From: W1P20-047 sp045118335
GTDB taxonomy: Bacteria > Actinomycetota > Coriobacteriia > Coriobacteriales > Eggerthellaceae
Assembly: GCA_045118335.1 (NCBI GenBank)
Contig: JBGUXY010000012.1
Location: 1 to 15,934, forward strand
Direction: 5' to 3'
Length of the DNA: 15,934 nucleotides
Shown: positions 5,316-11,425 of the stretch, piece by piece
How the letters are laid out: every line of letters starts with the position of its first letter
Position numbering within the stretch: the first letter of the stretch is position 1
Notes under the pieces: model-generated
Database searches by the model: none
The model's input: the letters and a program-made list of their open reading frames with translations, nothing else
Told to the model about the DNA's origin: nothing
Program-made: the position numbers and the translations under genes

Positions 5316-5687
5316 TTATGCCGACACCGACTCGCTCGAAACGTCGGCTTCTTTAACGGATGCGCCGACATACGCCTCGGCGCTCTTCAAAAGCATCGCA
5401 CGGAACTGCGCGTCCATCTCCCTGTAAAGCTCGACCAGGCGGCGCTCCTTGTTGGACAACTCCATTTGATGCGCGGGCGGGCGCGCTGGTTTAATGTCAT
5501 CAGCAACCAAATCATTTACCGAACAACCGAGGGCGTTGCATATCTCGCAAGCAACATCCATGCCCATCATGCGGACACCTTGCTCATAATTTCGATACGT
5601 CTTCGGCGGGATGCCTATTGACTTGGCAAACGCATCAGCATTACTCCATCCAGCCGCTTTTCTCAGTTGTTTTAAATTAGTCTTCAT
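5316..5687 (-). CDS. XRE-family phage repressor (CI-like)
   Basis: A 123-residue protein. Residues about 4-60 form an XRE/Cro-CI helix-turn-helix (LRKAAGWSNADAFAKSIGIP, then KTYRNYEQG and CEICNALGCSVNDLV). The C-terminal half is a charged helix (ERRLVELYREMDAQFRAMLL) that may mediate oligomerisation; there is no LexA/CI peptidase domain, so self-cleavage is not expected. ATG 5687 has AAAGGAG just upstream on the minus strand. It is divergent from the Cro-like gene at 5827, the usual phage genetic-switch layout, and upstream of int on the same strand. It most likely maintains lysogeny by binding the intergenic operators. Confidence 0.88.
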   Translation of the reverse strand: MKTNLKQLRKAAGWSNADAFAKSIGIPPKTYRNYEQGVRMMGMDVACEICNALGCSVNDLVADDIKPARPPAHQMELSNKERRLVELYREMDAQFRAMLLKSAEAYVGASVKEADVSSESVSA

Positions 5688-5716
5688 GGTTGCTCCTTTG
5701 CCATTGCAACCATCTT

Positions 5717-5729
5717 ACCCGTTATGGGT
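5717..5729. promoter_or_regulatory. Small palindrome ACCC-N5-GGGT near the repressor start, possible operator
   Basis: ACCC (5717-5720) and GGGT (5726-5729) surround GTTAT, 30 bases upstream of the repressor ATG, where its own promoter should lie. It is short, and its half-sites differ from the 5780-5794 site, so it is weakly supported. Confidence 0.3.
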
Positions 5730-5759
5730 GAAATTTTCTACTTTCTAGCTAATATCTTC

Positions 5760-5788
5760 TTGACAACTCCCCCAAAGTGTGTGATACT
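5760..5788 (+). promoter_or_regulatory. Rightward early promoter
   Basis: A perfect -35 TTGACA (5760-5765), a 17-base spacer and a -10 GATACT (5783-5788) preceded by TGT (extended -10). It lies 38 bases upstream of the Cro-like start codon, and a palindromic operator covers its -10. Confidence 0.8.
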
Positions 5789-5794
5789 GTCACA
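5780..5794. promoter_or_regulatory. Operator TGTGA-TACTG-TCACA over the -10
   Basis: A perfect inverted repeat with 5-bp half-sites and 5-base centre overlaps the -10 box of the rightward promoter. Its size and place fit a dimeric XRE repressor or Cro site that blocks early transcription in the lysogen. Confidence 0.7.
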
Positions 5795-5826
5795 AGTAGT
5801 TCACCAGAAATGAGGGAGGTGAGACA

Positions 5827-6060
5827 GTGAAGGTATACGAGTTCGACAAGCAAATTACCGCTGGCATTCTTCGTGGCCTGCGTGCAACGGCTCGTCTTTC
5901 GCAAAAGCAACTTGCCGATATATCGCATGTGAGCGAAGCAGCAATTAAAGGCTACGAGAACGGCGACAACGTTATGTCGTTAGAAGCAGCCGTGAAACTC
6001 TCTAATGCACTTGGGGTGACACCTGCTGACCTTGTTAGCCAAAAAGAGTTAACCACTTAG
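5827..6060 (+). CDS. Cro-like XRE-family regulator
   Basis: A 77-residue protein from a GTG start with strong ribosome site GGGAGGTGAG. Residues about 14-70 are an XRE helix-turn-helix (LRGLRATARLSQKQLADISH, VSEAAIKGYENG, then LSNALGVTPADLV). It is the first gene rightward from the switch and divergent from the larger repressor gene, the position of Cro. It probably competes for the same operators and commits the phage to lytic growth. Members of this small XRE group can also act as immunity repressors, so the direction of its effect is inferred from position. Confidence 0.85.
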   Translation: MKVYEFDKQITAGILRGLRATARLSQKQLADISHVSEAAIKGYENGDNVMSLEAAVKLSNALGVTPADLVSQKELTT

Positions 6061-6239
6061 CACTACGTCCACGCCCAGGACGCTAAAACGGGCATCTGAC
6101 AGTCGAACGCAGGGCGTGTCAACCGTAATAGAAAACTGCGTTTGCTTCAGCGATTGGTCATTGCACGGCACGCCTTGTGCTCGGCTGTCAGGCGGAACTT
6201 TGACAACTGCATAGAGCGCAACGTAATCGAGGTGGTTAC
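6061..6239 (+). other. Non-coding interval after the Cro-like gene with TTGACA element
   Basis: No gene is seen. CACGCCC and GGGCGTG (about 6069-6119) could close a long stem. At 6200-6214 lies TTGACAACTGCATAG, followed by AGCGCAACG, 40 bases upstream of the next start. It could be a promoter: with a 16-base spacer the -10 would be CGTAAT. The same 23-24 base block recurs on the minus strand at about 6609-6586. Confidence 0.4.
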
Positions 6240-6416
6240 ATGACTGACAGAGTGATCATGGTCGTCAAGCCTGTCATCCACGGGCTAGACGGCTACATGG
6301 ATAAGGTCGAGAAGCTCTCGTCGCTCCTCTCCGAGGCGATGTCGGTATACGACGAGCTGAAAGATGTGGAGCTCGAGGTTGGCTACGAGGTCGAACAGCC
6401 TACTTTGAACAGCTGA
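6240..6416 (+). CDS. 58-residue acidic protein, unknown
   Basis: ATG 6240 follows a good ribosome site (GAGGTGG at 6229-6235). The frame encodes MTDRVIMVVKPVIHGLDGYM and then a helical, acidic stretch ending EQPTLNS. No membrane segment or metal motif is present, and I recognise no family. Its place right after the switch and under its own TTGACA element suggests an early regulatory or host-takeover peptide. It shares the MTD start with genes near the right end of the window, but that may be chance. Codon use is GC-biased at third positions like its neighbours, supporting a real gene. Confidence 0.6.
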   Translation: MTDRVIMVVKPVIHGLDGYMDKVEKLSSLLSEAMSVYDELKDVELEVGYEVEQPTLNS

Positions 6417-6571
6417 CCGCAACCATCGCACCTGCCTTCCCCAGACGAGACAAGAACTTCGGAGCCGCATGTAGGGCATCTGATCGAGAAATCGTTCTCC
6501 TTCATTCCCTGCAGGGCGGCATCCAGTAACGCGGATTCGTCGAGCGCGACTTCCGCTTTGCAGTTAGGCAT
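6383..6571 (-). CDS. Small zinc-ribbon protein on the opposite strand
   Basis: A minus-strand frame of 62 residues begins MPNCKAEVALDESALLDAAL and contains CPTCGSEVLVSSGEGRCDGC, two CxxC knuckles spaced as in a zinc ribbon. ATG 6571 is chosen because GGAG lies six bases upstream. An in-frame ATG at 6598 would add nine residues but has no ribosome site and overlaps the TTGACA element. The gene is convergent with the 58-residue gene, overlapping its end by 34 bases. Function unknown: DNA- or RNA-binding, or protein-protein contact, would be usual for phage zinc ribbons. A gene on this strand amid a rightward early region suggests separate regulation. Confidence 0.55.
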   Translation of the reverse strand: MPNCKAEVALDESALLDAALQGMKENDFSIRCPTCGSEVLVSSGEGRCDGCGQLFKVGCSTS

Positions 6572-6597
6572 ACAGGCTCCAATCCCGTTGCGCTCCA

Positions 6598-6652
6598 TGC
6601 AGTTGTCAAGGTCAAGGGGAGATTGTAGCAACTCCCCGTCTTGACAACGGCA
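6598..6652. repeat. 55-bp two-part palindrome with outward TTGACAAC elements
   Basis: Outer arms GTTGTCAAG (6602-6610) and CTTGACAAC (6640-6648) pair perfectly, extended by TGC/GCA with one mismatch. Inner arms GGGGAG (6616-6621) and CTCCCC (6632-6637) pair as well. The arms place a TTGACA on each strand pointing outward. It could be a divergent control region, a protein-binding palindrome or a replication-related hairpin. Confidence 0.6.
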
Positions 6653-6965
6653 TAGCGACCCACGGACGGAAGCCGTGGAACAGGAAACGGGGGCCAGCGG
6701 CGCGTGCCCCAAAGAAAAACGGCCGCATTTTATTCCGAGCATTCGCCAACACGCTCACTTGCACGGCACGACGTACCTTTCTTCGTGCGTTGTCCTCGGG
6801 CAGCGGACAGCGTTCTTAACTCCTCCTTGTTGCTACGGGCAAAGCACAAATCATCATCGTTATTCCTTTCTTCGTTTTCCGCTGTAAGGCAAGGGCAACA
6901 AAGTGAGCGTATTGGCGGGTGCCTGGTTATCGGTAACCAAACGATCAGTTTAAGGAGGTGAGAGC
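6653..6965. other. Gene-poor leader before the early operon
   Basis: About 310 bases without a convincing gene on either strand. It contains the inverted repeat CCACGG (6660-6665) / CCGTGG (6673-6678). TTGCACGGCACG (about 6760) also occurs in the gap at about 6162. The palindrome at 6924-6939 and a perfect ribosome site (AAGGAGGTGA) for the next gene lie at its right end. It may hold a leader RNA or antitermination signals for the long operon that follows; nothing in it identifies one. Confidence 0.4.
6924..6939. promoter_or_regulatory. 16-bp palindrome TGGTTA-TCGG-TAACCA upstream of the excisionase-like gene
   Basis: A perfect 6-bp inverted repeat with a four-base centre (itself near-symmetric), 26 bases upstream of the start codon. 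It is a good candidate operator for a small DNA-binding protein, possibly the Cro-like protein or the adjacent helix-turn-helix protein. Confidence 0.55.
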
Positions 6966-7148
6966 GTGGACAAACTCTACTTGACGGTTAATGAAGCCGC
7001 TGAACTATCAGGCATCGGCGCTAGGACGTGGCGCGATTGGCTCAACTCGAACGACCCGCCGCCGTTCATCCGCATCGGCAACAGGCGAATGATTCAGCGT
7101 GACGGCATTGCGCCGTATCTGGAAAGCAAACAGGAGGTTCGGTTATGA
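6966..7148 (+). CDS. Excisionase/MerR-like helix-turn-helix protein
   Basis: A 60-residue protein from GTG 6966 with a near-perfect ribosome site. The sequence LTVNEAAELSGIGARTWRDW, FIRIGNRRMIQRDGIAPYLE is the classic short winged-helix found in excisionases and AlpA/MerR-type regulators: recognition helix early, wing with RIGNRR. Such proteins bind direct repeats at attP to direct excision, or act as small activators. As the first gene of the early operon, it could supply directionality to the integrase; alternatively it controls this operon through the palindrome just upstream. Its stop overlaps the next start (ATGA). Confidence 0.8.
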   Translation: MDKLYLTVNEAAELSGIGARTWRDWLNSNDPPPFIRIGNRRMIQRDGIAPYLESKQEVRL

Positions 7149-7321
7149 ACAAGACAAAAGCGGCGCGGCACAGCGGCAACTGTGACACGCGCCAAAAGCC
7201 GTCCACGGATGGGGACTGGAACATTGTACCACGGGAATACGACCGCGCGACCCTCATCTGGGGAATCGCGTTCGCCGTCAGCATCGGGCTGATGATGCTG
7301 CATTGGGCGGTGATCGCATGA
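7145..7321 (+). CDS. 58-residue membrane-anchored protein, unknown
   Basis: ATG 7145 overlaps the previous stop (ATGA) and the frame ends at TGA 7319-7321, overlapping the next start in the same way. The N-terminal 40 residues are hydrophilic and basic (MNKTKAARHSGNCDTRQKPS). Residues about 38-58 are hydrophobic (LIWGIAFAVSIGLMMLHWAV), a single C-terminal membrane anchor. No family is recognised. Position in an early operon suggests a superinfection-exclusion or host-modifying role, but that is speculation. Tight overlap on both sides is the main evidence that it is expressed. Confidence 0.6.
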   Translation: MNKTKAARHSGNCDTRQKPSTDGDWNIVPREYDRATLIWGIAFAVSIGLMMLHWAVIA

Positions 7322-7641
7322 GCGCGGAGGAAATCTTCATGGAGGGCTACACCAAGGGCGAGCGTTTCGTGCGCATGGCCGACGAGTGGATAGCCGCCAA
7401 CGGCCCCACCTGGGAGTGGATGAAGCGCAAGGCGCGCGAGAACGCGCTCGAGAAGCGCGGTTTCAGCGTCGCGAGCCTGGTCGAGGAGGCCAGGTACACC
7501 AAGCCCGTGCAGGGCGTGGACGCCTACAAGATCAACCACGACATCCGCCCGGTTCTGGGCAGGAAGCTGAAGAAGGAAGTACCCGAGTGCGCATCGGTGA
7601 TAAGGACGCGCGACTCGGTGGTCGACCTGTTGGAAGGATAG
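7318..7641 (+). CDS. Conserved-type phage early protein, unknown function
   Basis: A 107-residue protein starting MSAEEIFMEGYTKGERFVRM; ATG 7318 overlaps the previous stop (ATGA), so translation is probably coupled. It is soluble, helical and basic in the middle (PTWEWMKRKARENALEKRGF). The segment VDAYKINHDIRPVLGRKLKKE followed by an IRTRDSV motif recalls a small phage protein type with a 'FKxNNNY...LAR...FExR' pattern, but the match is from memory and weak. It lies upstream of the annealing-protein cassette and may support recombination. No catalytic motif is visible. Confidence 0.75.
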   Translation: MSAEEIFMEGYTKGERFVRMADEWIAANGPTWEWMKRKARENALEKRGFSVASLVEEARYTKPVQGVDAYKINHDIRPVLGRKLKKEVPECASVIRTRDSVVDLLEG

Positions 7642-7645
7642 GAAC

Positions 7646-8134
7646 ATGGCAAACGCGATAGACAGGTACTTTGCGGCCGACGCGATCAAAGCGGAGGTCG
7701 ACGAGGCTCATAAGAAGGCGAAGCAGGACGCAGAGGACTACCTGGCAGATTTGAGGGACTCGATTGGCGCGACGTCGGTTCGCTCGACCATGTTCGGCGA
7801 CGAAGCCGGCGAGTACCACTACGGGACGACGCGCAAGAAGCAGGTCGTCGAGTACAAGCTCGACAGCCTGGACGAGTTCAGGGAGTGGCTCTCGGACAAC
7901 GCCAAGCAGGCCATGTGGTTCATCGAGTCCATGCCCGAGCAGTTCGGCAAGGCGTGGTTCGAGGAGAGCGGGGAAGTGCCGGACGGCATAACGCGCGTCG
8001 AGTACACGCAGCCGCCCATGGCGACGGCCCCGAAAATCTACAAGGGGGACCGCGAGGTCGTTAAGGCGAAGCTGCTCGAGGGCGGCAACATGTTCCTGGC
8101 GGCGGGCCAGCTCTTGCTGGGTGATGGGAAATGA
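7646..8134 (+). CDS. Recombination-cassette protein, unknown function
   Basis: A 162-residue protein with an N-terminal charged helix (EVDEAHKKAKQDAEDYLADL) and an acidic middle (LDSLDEFREWLSDNAKQ). Toward the C-terminus is TQPPMATAPKIYKGDREVVK. ATG 7646 follows AAGGATAGGAAC, an acceptable ribosome site. Its last codon overlaps the start of the Rad52-like gene (ATGA), so the two are probably made together. This is where single-strand annealing proteins often have a partner nuclease or inhibitor, but no nuclease motif is seen here and I do not recognise the family. Confidence 0.78.
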   Translation: MANAIDRYFAADAIKAEVDEAHKKAKQDAEDYLADLRDSIGATSVRSTMFGDEAGEYHYGTTRKKQVVEYKLDSLDEFREWLSDNAKQAMWFIESMPEQFGKAWFEESGEVPDGITRVEYTQPPMATAPKIYKGDREVVKAKLLEGGNMFLAAGQLLLGDGK

Positions 8135-8847
8135 GCGCGATAGAGTTCAGGCCCCTCAAGGCCGAGGACGTGGAGGTGCGCGTCAACCAATGCACCGACA
8201 AGGGATGCTCGCTGCTGATCTACAAGACGGCCAGGACGGACATGTCGATGCTCGACGAGACCCTGGGGCCCGAGAACTGGCAGTGCGAGTTCAAGAGCAT
8301 AGACGGCAAGCTGTTCTGCGGCATCGGGTGCCGCTTCCAGGACGGAGAGTGGGTCTGGAAGTGGGACACGGGGACCCCGAGCAACATGGAGGCCCAGAAG
8401 GGCGAGGCGTCGGACGCCCGCAAGAGGGCGGGCTTCGCATGGGGAATCGGCCGCGAGCTCTACACCGCCCCCAGGATATGGGTCGGCTCCGACATGTGCA
8501 GGATCAGGGAGGGCCGCAACGGCAAGCCGCAGTGCTACGACGACTTCAGGGTCACCGAGTTCGAGGTCGAGGACGGCAGGATCGTGAAGCTGACCATCAA
8601 GAACATGAGCAGGAAGGGCCTCGTCGTGTACGGCAACGGCAAGGGCAAGGTCGAGGTCCCGAACGACTCCCTGAAGGCGGCCAAGTCGCGCATGTGGAGC
8701 GCCCTGCAGGGCTATGCGGAAAGGCACGGCAGGACAGCAGAGGAAATCCTCGAGGGCGTGAAGAAGCGGCCTGAGTGGGAGGCGCAGCATGAGAGCGCCG
8801 ACTGGCTGCTGGCCGTCGCCAGGGAGTTCGAGGAAGCCGATGGATAG
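8131..8847 (+). CDS. Rad52-superfamily single-strand annealing protein
   Basis: A 238-residue protein. It carries the signature of phage Rad52/22-type annealing proteins: LGPENWQCEFKSIDGKLFCG, then CRFQDGEWVWKWDTGTPSN and KGEASDARKRAGFAWGIGRE at about 90-109. These proteins form rings that anneal complementary single strands during phage recombination and replication. It precedes the SSB gene by three genes, a common pairing because annealing proteins contact the SSB tail. The last 70 residues (linker and helix EWEAQHESADWLLAVAREFE) are less typical. Start ATG 8131 is fixed by overlap with the previous stop. Confidence 0.9.
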   Translation: MSAIEFRPLKAEDVEVRVNQCTDKGCSLLIYKTARTDMSMLDETLGPENWQCEFKSIDGKLFCGIGCRFQDGEWVWKWDTGTPSNMEAQKGEASDARKRAGFAWGIGRELYTAPRIWVGSDMCRIREGRNGKPQCYDDFRVTEFEVEDGRIVKLTIKNMSRKGLVVYGNGKGKVEVPNDSLKAAKSRMWSALQGYAERHGRTAEEILEGVKKRPEWEAQHESADWLLAVAREFEEADG

Positions 8848-9229
8848 CCCGCTCGAGGGGTACGAGCCCCAGGTGGCCATAGACGACGAGTCGCTTCCCC
8901 TGTGGGTGCGCATAGAGGAGTGCATGAGGCTGCTCGACGTGGCATTGAGGGAGGCGAAGGCGAGGGGGACGGCGATGGTGGAGGCCGAGTTCGCGTACTA
9001 CTCCGCCAAGTCGTCGGAGTCGTTCAGGCTCCTCGAGGCGGGGTACGCGAACACCTTCATACAGACGGTCATAAAGGGCCGTCCCAAGGTCGCAGAGGCC
9101 ATGAGCGCGTACCACGAGGCCGAGGTGCTCTACAAGAACGCGAACGAGGCCATAAACGCGATGAAGGCGAAGCTGCGCGTCCTGGAGAACGAGCAGGAGC
9201 GCGAATGGCAGCAGTCAAAGAGAATCTAA
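8840..9229 (+). CDS. Helical protein of the recombination cassette, unknown
   Basis: A 129-residue protein starting MDSPLEGYEPQVAIDDESLP; ATG 8840 lies inside the end of the Rad52-like gene with GAGGAAGCC upstream. From residue 20 it is almost entirely helical, with coiled-coil stretches (EAEVLYKNANEAINAMKAKL, RVLENEQEREWQQ). This helical layout is shared by small phage proteins found next to annealing proteins and SSBs, perhaps as recombination mediators, but the function is not known to me. The usual neighbour, ssb, is separated from it here by an HNH gene. Confidence 0.8.
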   Translation: MDSPLEGYEPQVAIDDESLPLWVRIEECMRLLDVALREAKARGTAMVEAEFAYYSAKSSESFRLLEAGYANTFIQTVIKGRPKVAEAMSAYHEAEVLYKNANEAINAMKAKLRVLENEQEREWQQSKRI

Positions 9230-9238
9230 GGAGTTGGA

Positions 9239-9757
9239 ATGTCTGAAGAGACGTGGAGGTGGGTTAAGGGTTACGAGAGTCTCTACATGGTAAGCGATCA
9301 GGGACGCGTCATGAGCGTGCCGAAGCCGACGCACTACGGCCACATCATGAAGCAGAAGAAAACGTGGTCCGGCTATATGGTCGTTTGCCTTTGCAAGGAG
9401 AACTCGAAGAAAAACGAGTCTGTCCATAGGCTTGTGGCAAAGGCGTTCGTAGACAACCCAGAGGGCAAGGCTGAAGTGAATCATAAAAACGGCGTACGCG
9501 ATGACAACAGGGCAGAGAACCTCGAATGGGCGACCCGCTCAGAGAACGAACGCCACGCGTACCGAAAATTAGGCAAGAAGCCCAACAGGCCATGGGCTGG
9601 CAAGCCGAGGAAATTCGCGAGGAAGTTCACCGACGAGCAGGTTCGGGCAATCAGGGAAGACCCTAGGCCTTCGAGAGTCATCGGCGATGAATACGGCGTA
9701 TCGAAAACAGCAATCAGAGACATAAAGACCAGGAAAAACTATACGGAGGTTGCATAA
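9239..9757 (+). CDS. HNH homing-type endonuclease (NUMOD4-HNH-HTH)
   Basis: A 172-residue protein. An N-terminal NUMOD4-like motif (RWVKGYESLYMVSDQGRVMS) is followed by the HNH domain (VHRLVAKAFVDN; VNHKNGVRDDNRAENLEWAT at about 80-99). A C-terminal helix-turn-helix follows (FTDEQVRAIRE, VIGDEYGVSKTAIRDI). This is the standard architecture of free-standing phage HNH homing endonucleases that cut intron- or insert-free alleles. The start has AAGGAG five bases upstream. It sits between two recombination genes, and its codon use is noticeably more A-rich than neighbours (AAA, GAA, AAT), which fits later insertion. It carries the ssb ribosome site (GGAGG) in its final codons. Confidence 0.92.
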   Translation: MSEETWRWVKGYESLYMVSDQGRVMSVPKPTHYGHIMKQKKTWSGYMVVCLCKENSKKNESVHRLVAKAFVDNPEGKAEVNHKNGVRDDNRAENLEWATRSENERHAYRKLGKKPNRPWAGKPRKFARKFTDEQVRAIREDPRPSRVIGDEYGVSKTAIRDIKTRKNYTEVA

Positions 9758-9759
9758 CC

Positions 9760-10185
9760 ATGAGCATTAACCGAGTAAACATCTCAGGGAGAATCACCCG
9801 CGACCCGGAGCTGCGCCGCACGCAGTCGGGCATGGCGATCCTGAGCTTCAGCGTCGCCGTCAACGACCGCAGGAAGAACAGCCAGACGGGCGAGTGGGAC
9901 GATTACGCGAACTTCGTCGACTGCACGGTGTTCGGCAGGAGAGCCGAGTCGCTGTCCAACATCCTCGCGAAGGGGATGAAGGTCGCGGTCGAGGGCAAGC
10001 TGCACTGGAGCCAGTGGGAGAAGGACGGTCAGAAACGCTCGAAGCTCGACGTGACCGTCGACGAAGTGGAGTTCATGTCGTCCAAAGGAGGACCCTCTGG
10101 CGGAGGCCAGGGCGTTCATGGAAGCGGTCAAGAGGGCCCAGTCGAGGTAGAGGCGACCGTGTACGACGACGACATCCCGTTCTGA
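9760..10185 (+). CDS. ssb: Single-stranded DNA-binding protein
   Basis: A 141-residue SSB. The OB fold (1-110) opens MSINRVNISGRITRDPELRR, with the familiar ILSFSVAVNDRRKN and FVDCTVFGRRAES segments. A short Gly-rich linker leads to the acidic tip DDDIPF, the docking tail for recombination and repair partners. It coats single strands during phage replication and probably works with the Rad52-like protein. ATG 9760 follows CGGAGG. The linker is shorter than in host SSBs, as is usual in phages. Confidence 0.97.
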   Translation: MSINRVNISGRITRDPELRRTQSGMAILSFSVAVNDRRKNSQTGEWDDYANFVDCTVFGRRAESLSNILAKGMKVAVEGKLHWSQWEKDGQKRSKLDVTVDEVEFMSSKGGPSGGGQGVHGSGQEGPVEVEATVYDDDIPF

Positions 10186-10203
10186 AGCTAGGAGAAGCTG
10201 GCT

Positions 10204-10737
10204 ATGTTCGTGAAGATATTCGACAACTACCACGCAGGTGCCAGCCTTTTGTCCGAGTCCGAGCAGGATGCGTTCTACGGCGCCGTGATGCGCTACGCGT
10301 TCGAGGGCAAGGAGCCCGACTTCGACGGCATCTCCGCAGCCGTGTGGGCAACGATCAAGGACTTCATAGACAAGTCGATACAGGGTCAGGGAAACGGTTC
10401 AAAGGGCGGTAACGGCAGGGGTAACAAGAACCCTGAAAAAGACACGGCTAAAACCGAGTCTGAAACAGGCCATGAAAAGGGGTCTGTAAAAGGGGGGTCT
10501 AAAACCCCCTCTGAAAACCAAAAGAAAAGAATAGAAAGGAATGGAAAAGAAAACCTAGAAGGTTTCTTTTCCAATTCCAGCGCGTCGGACGGCGCGGCTG
10601 TGGCTGATGCCACGCCGCCCTCCGCGATGGAGTGCCCGACATGCGGCGTCCCCATGGAGCGGACCAACGCCCGGGTATCAGGAACGGACCGGCACTACTG
10701 GCGCTGCCCCCTCTGCGCGACGGAGGTGGCCGAATGA
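10204..10737 (+). CDS. Replication-associated protein, DUF6291-like N-terminus with C-terminal zinc ribbon
   Basis: A 177-residue protein. The N-terminus (MFVKIFDNYHAGASLLSESE, then FYGAVMRYAFEGKEPDFDG and WATIKDFIDKSI) resembles the DUF6291-type domain at the start of some Gram-positive phage replication proteins. Residues about 60-120 are a low-complexity Lys/Glu/Ser/Gly linker. A zinc ribbon closes the protein (CPTCGVPMERTNARVSGTDR, then WRCPLCATE). The linker DNA (about 10430-10580) is strikingly purine-rich, with repeats and a hairpin. It follows ssb directly and its TGA overlaps the next ATG. A role in replication initiation is inferred from domain likeness and place. Confidence 0.75.
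   Translation: MFVKIFDNYHAGASLLSESEQDAFYGAVMRYAFEGKEPDFDGISAAVWATIKDFIDKSIQGQGNGSKGGNGRGNKNPEKDTAKTESETGHEKGSVKGGSKTPSENQKKRIERNGKENLEGFFSNSSASDGAAVADATPPSAMECPTCGVPMERTNARVSGTDRHYWRCPLCATEVAE
10459..10578. other. Purine-rich, repeat-bearing segment inside the replication gene, possible origin
   Basis: The motif TCTG/A-(T)AAAA recurs at 10459, 10483, 10498 and 10510. AGGGGGG (about 10491) faces ACCCCCT (about 10504). A long imperfect inverted repeat (10538-10555 with 10561-10578; GGAAAAG/CTTTTCC core, loop TAGAA) follows. Many lambdoid and related phages have their origin inside the initiator gene in such a linker. This is a candidate only. Confidence 0.4.
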
Positions 10738-11207
10738 GCTACGTACCCGAATCGCGTCAGCTCCGTGGACTCAGCTACGAAGTCGCGTCCCTCTACGGCA
10801 TGCCCCACATCGGGGCCAGGTACAGGTCCGACAACATCAACGACACGGGCCTCACCGAACAGCCGTCGAGGTGCTCCGCATGCGGGAAGGTCGCGATGAC
10901 CATGAACAGGCACCACGAGCCGCCGAAGTCAAAGGGGAGGTCGTTCCTCCTCGTCACGCCAATGGGACAGTTCGTCCTCAAGCCCGCGCTCATAGCACTC
11001 TGCGGGTCCGGCACGACGGGATGCCACGGCATGAGGCACAACGGCCTGCTAACGATCAGGTGGGAGTGGGACAGCGACGAGAACGCCGAGAAGTGGTGGA
11101 ACGGGTACTGGCTCTCGCATGGCTATGCGCCCAATTCGAGAGAGCTGTTCGAGCTGGGCAGGTACGTGTTTATCGGCCCGGGCGTGGAATGGGAGGTGCG
11201 GGGATGA
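10734..11207 (+). CDS. HNH-like zinc-binding protein
   Basis: A 157-residue protein beginning MSYVPESRQLRGLSYEVASL. The middle has CSACGKVAMTMNRHHEPPKS, then LIALCGSGTTGCHGMRHNG. A CxxC pair, an HH followed by Pro, and a CxxxxxGCH...H segment match the metal-bound beta-beta-alpha core of HNH nucleases. No NUMOD or helix-turn-helix part is present, so a role in replication or DNA processing is more likely than homing. Start ATG 10734 overlaps the previous stop and the stop overlaps the next gene (ATGA on both sides), so it is part of a tightly coupled operon. Confidence 0.72.
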   Translation: MSYVPESRQLRGLSYEVASLYGMPHIGARYRSDNINDTGLTEQPSRCSACGKVAMTMNRHHEPPKSKGRSFLLVTPMGQFVLKPALIALCGSGTTGCHGMRHNGLLTIRWEWDSDENAEKWWNGYWLSHGYAPNSRELFELGRYVFIGPGVEWEVRG

Positions 11208-11425
11208 TCTCGTACGAGAAGATGAGCCGAATCGAGGAGAGGCTCGAGGACCTCGAGGAACAGGTGGCTGTTCTCACGCACGAGAACGCCGAGATGGAGC
11301 GCGTCAACGAGCGGCTCACGCAGTTCGGCGAGTGCGCATGGCAAGAGATAGCGATGCTCGGAAGGCCAAACGTCTTGCTCTACGACTGGCTCTCCGAGAC
11401 CGCTGAGGAGCTGGGGTTGAGATGA
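11204..11425 (+). CDS. Coiled-coil protein, 73 residues
   Basis: MISYEKMSRIEERLEDLEEQ continues into a leucine-heptad coiled coil (VAVLTHENAEMERVNERL) to about residue 40, followed by a short helical tail (LYDWLSETAEELGLR). Starts and stops overlap neighbours by ATGA, with GGAGGTGCGGGG upstream. No family is recognised. A small coiled coil between an HNH-like protein and a resolvase may act as a dimerising adaptor. Confidence 0.72.
   Translation: MISYEKMSRIEERLEDLEEQVAVLTHENAEMERVNERLTQFGECAWQEIAMLGRPNVLLYDWLSETAEELGLR

Noticed and set aside
5187..5621. Plus-strand frame between integrase and repressor
   Set aside because: It overlaps both minus-strand genes, which have family motifs and ribosome sites; its own sequence shows no domain.
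6675..6961. Two plus-strand frames in the leader before the excisionase-like gene
   Set aside because: Composition is atypical (Cys/His/Pro/Ser-rich) and codon bias is unlike the neighbours; no ribosome site or motif.
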